Source: Gemmatimonadota bacterium (GTDB lineage Bacteria > Gemmatimonadota > Gemmatimonadetes > Gemmatimonadales > Gemmatimonadaceae). From it: a DNA stretch of 64,000 bases. Both the position numbers and the translations under genes were made by a program. Below are positions 63,958-64,000 of this stretch, piece by piece (position 1 is the first letter of the stretch; each line of letters opens with the position of its first letter). A model generated the notes under the pieces. It saw only the letters and a program-made list of their open reading frames with translations, did no database searches and had not been told where the DNA came from. The DNA lies in contig JAPLKT010000041.1 of the NCBI GenBank assembly GCA_026387895.1, positions 35,611 through 99,610 on the forward strand, given 5' to 3'.

Positions 63958-64000
63958 TGCCGACACCACTGTTTCAGGACCGCGACCTTGCGTTCCTCCT
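63957..64000 (+). CDS. Start of a further gene, possibly acyl-CoA dehydrogenase
   Basis: Only 14 codons are visible. They read MPTPLFQDRDLAFL. The DRDLAFLL-like start resembles N-termini of some acyl-CoA dehydrogenases, but so few residues cannot fix the family. Its ATG shares one base with the hydrolase stop, so the two are coupled. Confidence 0.4.
   Translation, partial: MPTPLFQDRDLAFL

Noticed and set aside
1-64000. tRNA, rRNA or insertion sequences
   Set aside because: No T-loop-like GGTTCGAATC pattern with a matching acceptor stem, no rRNA signature and no transposase frame was found by reading.

Overview
The window is a G+C-rich, gene-dense bacterial chromosome segment. It has the flavour of Gemmatimonadota (Gemmatimonadaceae-like). 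The reasons are many secreted proteins with signal peptides ending in AQ, two very large VPS10/BNR-repeat secreted proteins, a DUF5117-type secreted metzincin, a B12-dependent ribonucleotide reductase, Tat-exported TldD and Gfo/Idh/MocA proteins, Ser/Thr kinase and FHA signalling, and tight ATGA-coupled operons. This assignment is an inference from gene content; no rRNA is present. I saw no tRNA, rRNA, CRISPR array, transposase or phage gene.

Layout. 1-4431 (+): end of a YpdA-like thiol reductase, glycyl-tRNA synthetase, an M3-like peptidase and a D-amino-acid-type aminotransferase. 4450-5493 (-): secreted purple-acid-type phosphatase. 5552-15320 (+): one tightly coupled run of ten genes: GAF plus degenerate histidine-kinase protein, small unknown protein, ubiquitin-like beta-grasp protein, MoxR ATPase, DUF58, BatA-like protein, large membrane protein, DUF4159 protein, membrane-anchored protein and histone-deacetylase-family enzyme. 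This is the most unusual block in the window. 15420-19495 (+): priA, a hypothetical with a 12-nt repeat, a Fur-family regulator and ccdA. 19514-21838 (-): barrel-like protein and an ABC exporter. 21912-22802 (+): glycine-zipper lipoprotein. 22812-24566 (-): gamma-glutamyltransferase lipoprotein. 24667-28233 (+): murQ-anmK-nagZ peptidoglycan-recycling operon. 28230-33311 (-): FHA protein, Ser/Thr kinase, PP2C phosphatase and FHA-trypsin-like protease operon. 33425-38868 (+): amidase, a surface peptidase with propeller and barrel, and gamma-carbonic anhydrase. 38873-39521: a 12-copy 9-nt minisatellite and an A+T-rich gene-free stretch. 39522-42686 (+): nrdJ and rsmD. 42849-43566 (+): VapBC-type toxin-antitoxin pair with a textbook promoter and operator. 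43661-46213 (+): metzincin. 46285-48750 (-): MFS/spermidine-synthase-like fusion. 48992-51441 (+): ABC ATPase and permease. 51545-64000 (+): secreted BNR protein, TldD/TldE pair, Tat oxidoreductase, a second BNR protein carrying a one-base frameshift, an alpha/beta hydrolase and the first codons of a further gene.

How they fit together. Several blocks concern the cell envelope: wall recycling (murQ, anmK, nagZ), wall cleavage (amidase), lipoprotein GGT, surface peptidases and secreted proteases. Two blocks are regulatory: the FHA/kinase/phosphatase/protease module, and the MoxR-centred membrane module with a ubiquitin-like partner. Transcription units are separated by long perfect stem-loops (42091, 46232, 59569, 62911). 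Several are preceded by a recurring TANNTT element that I propose is the local -10 box.
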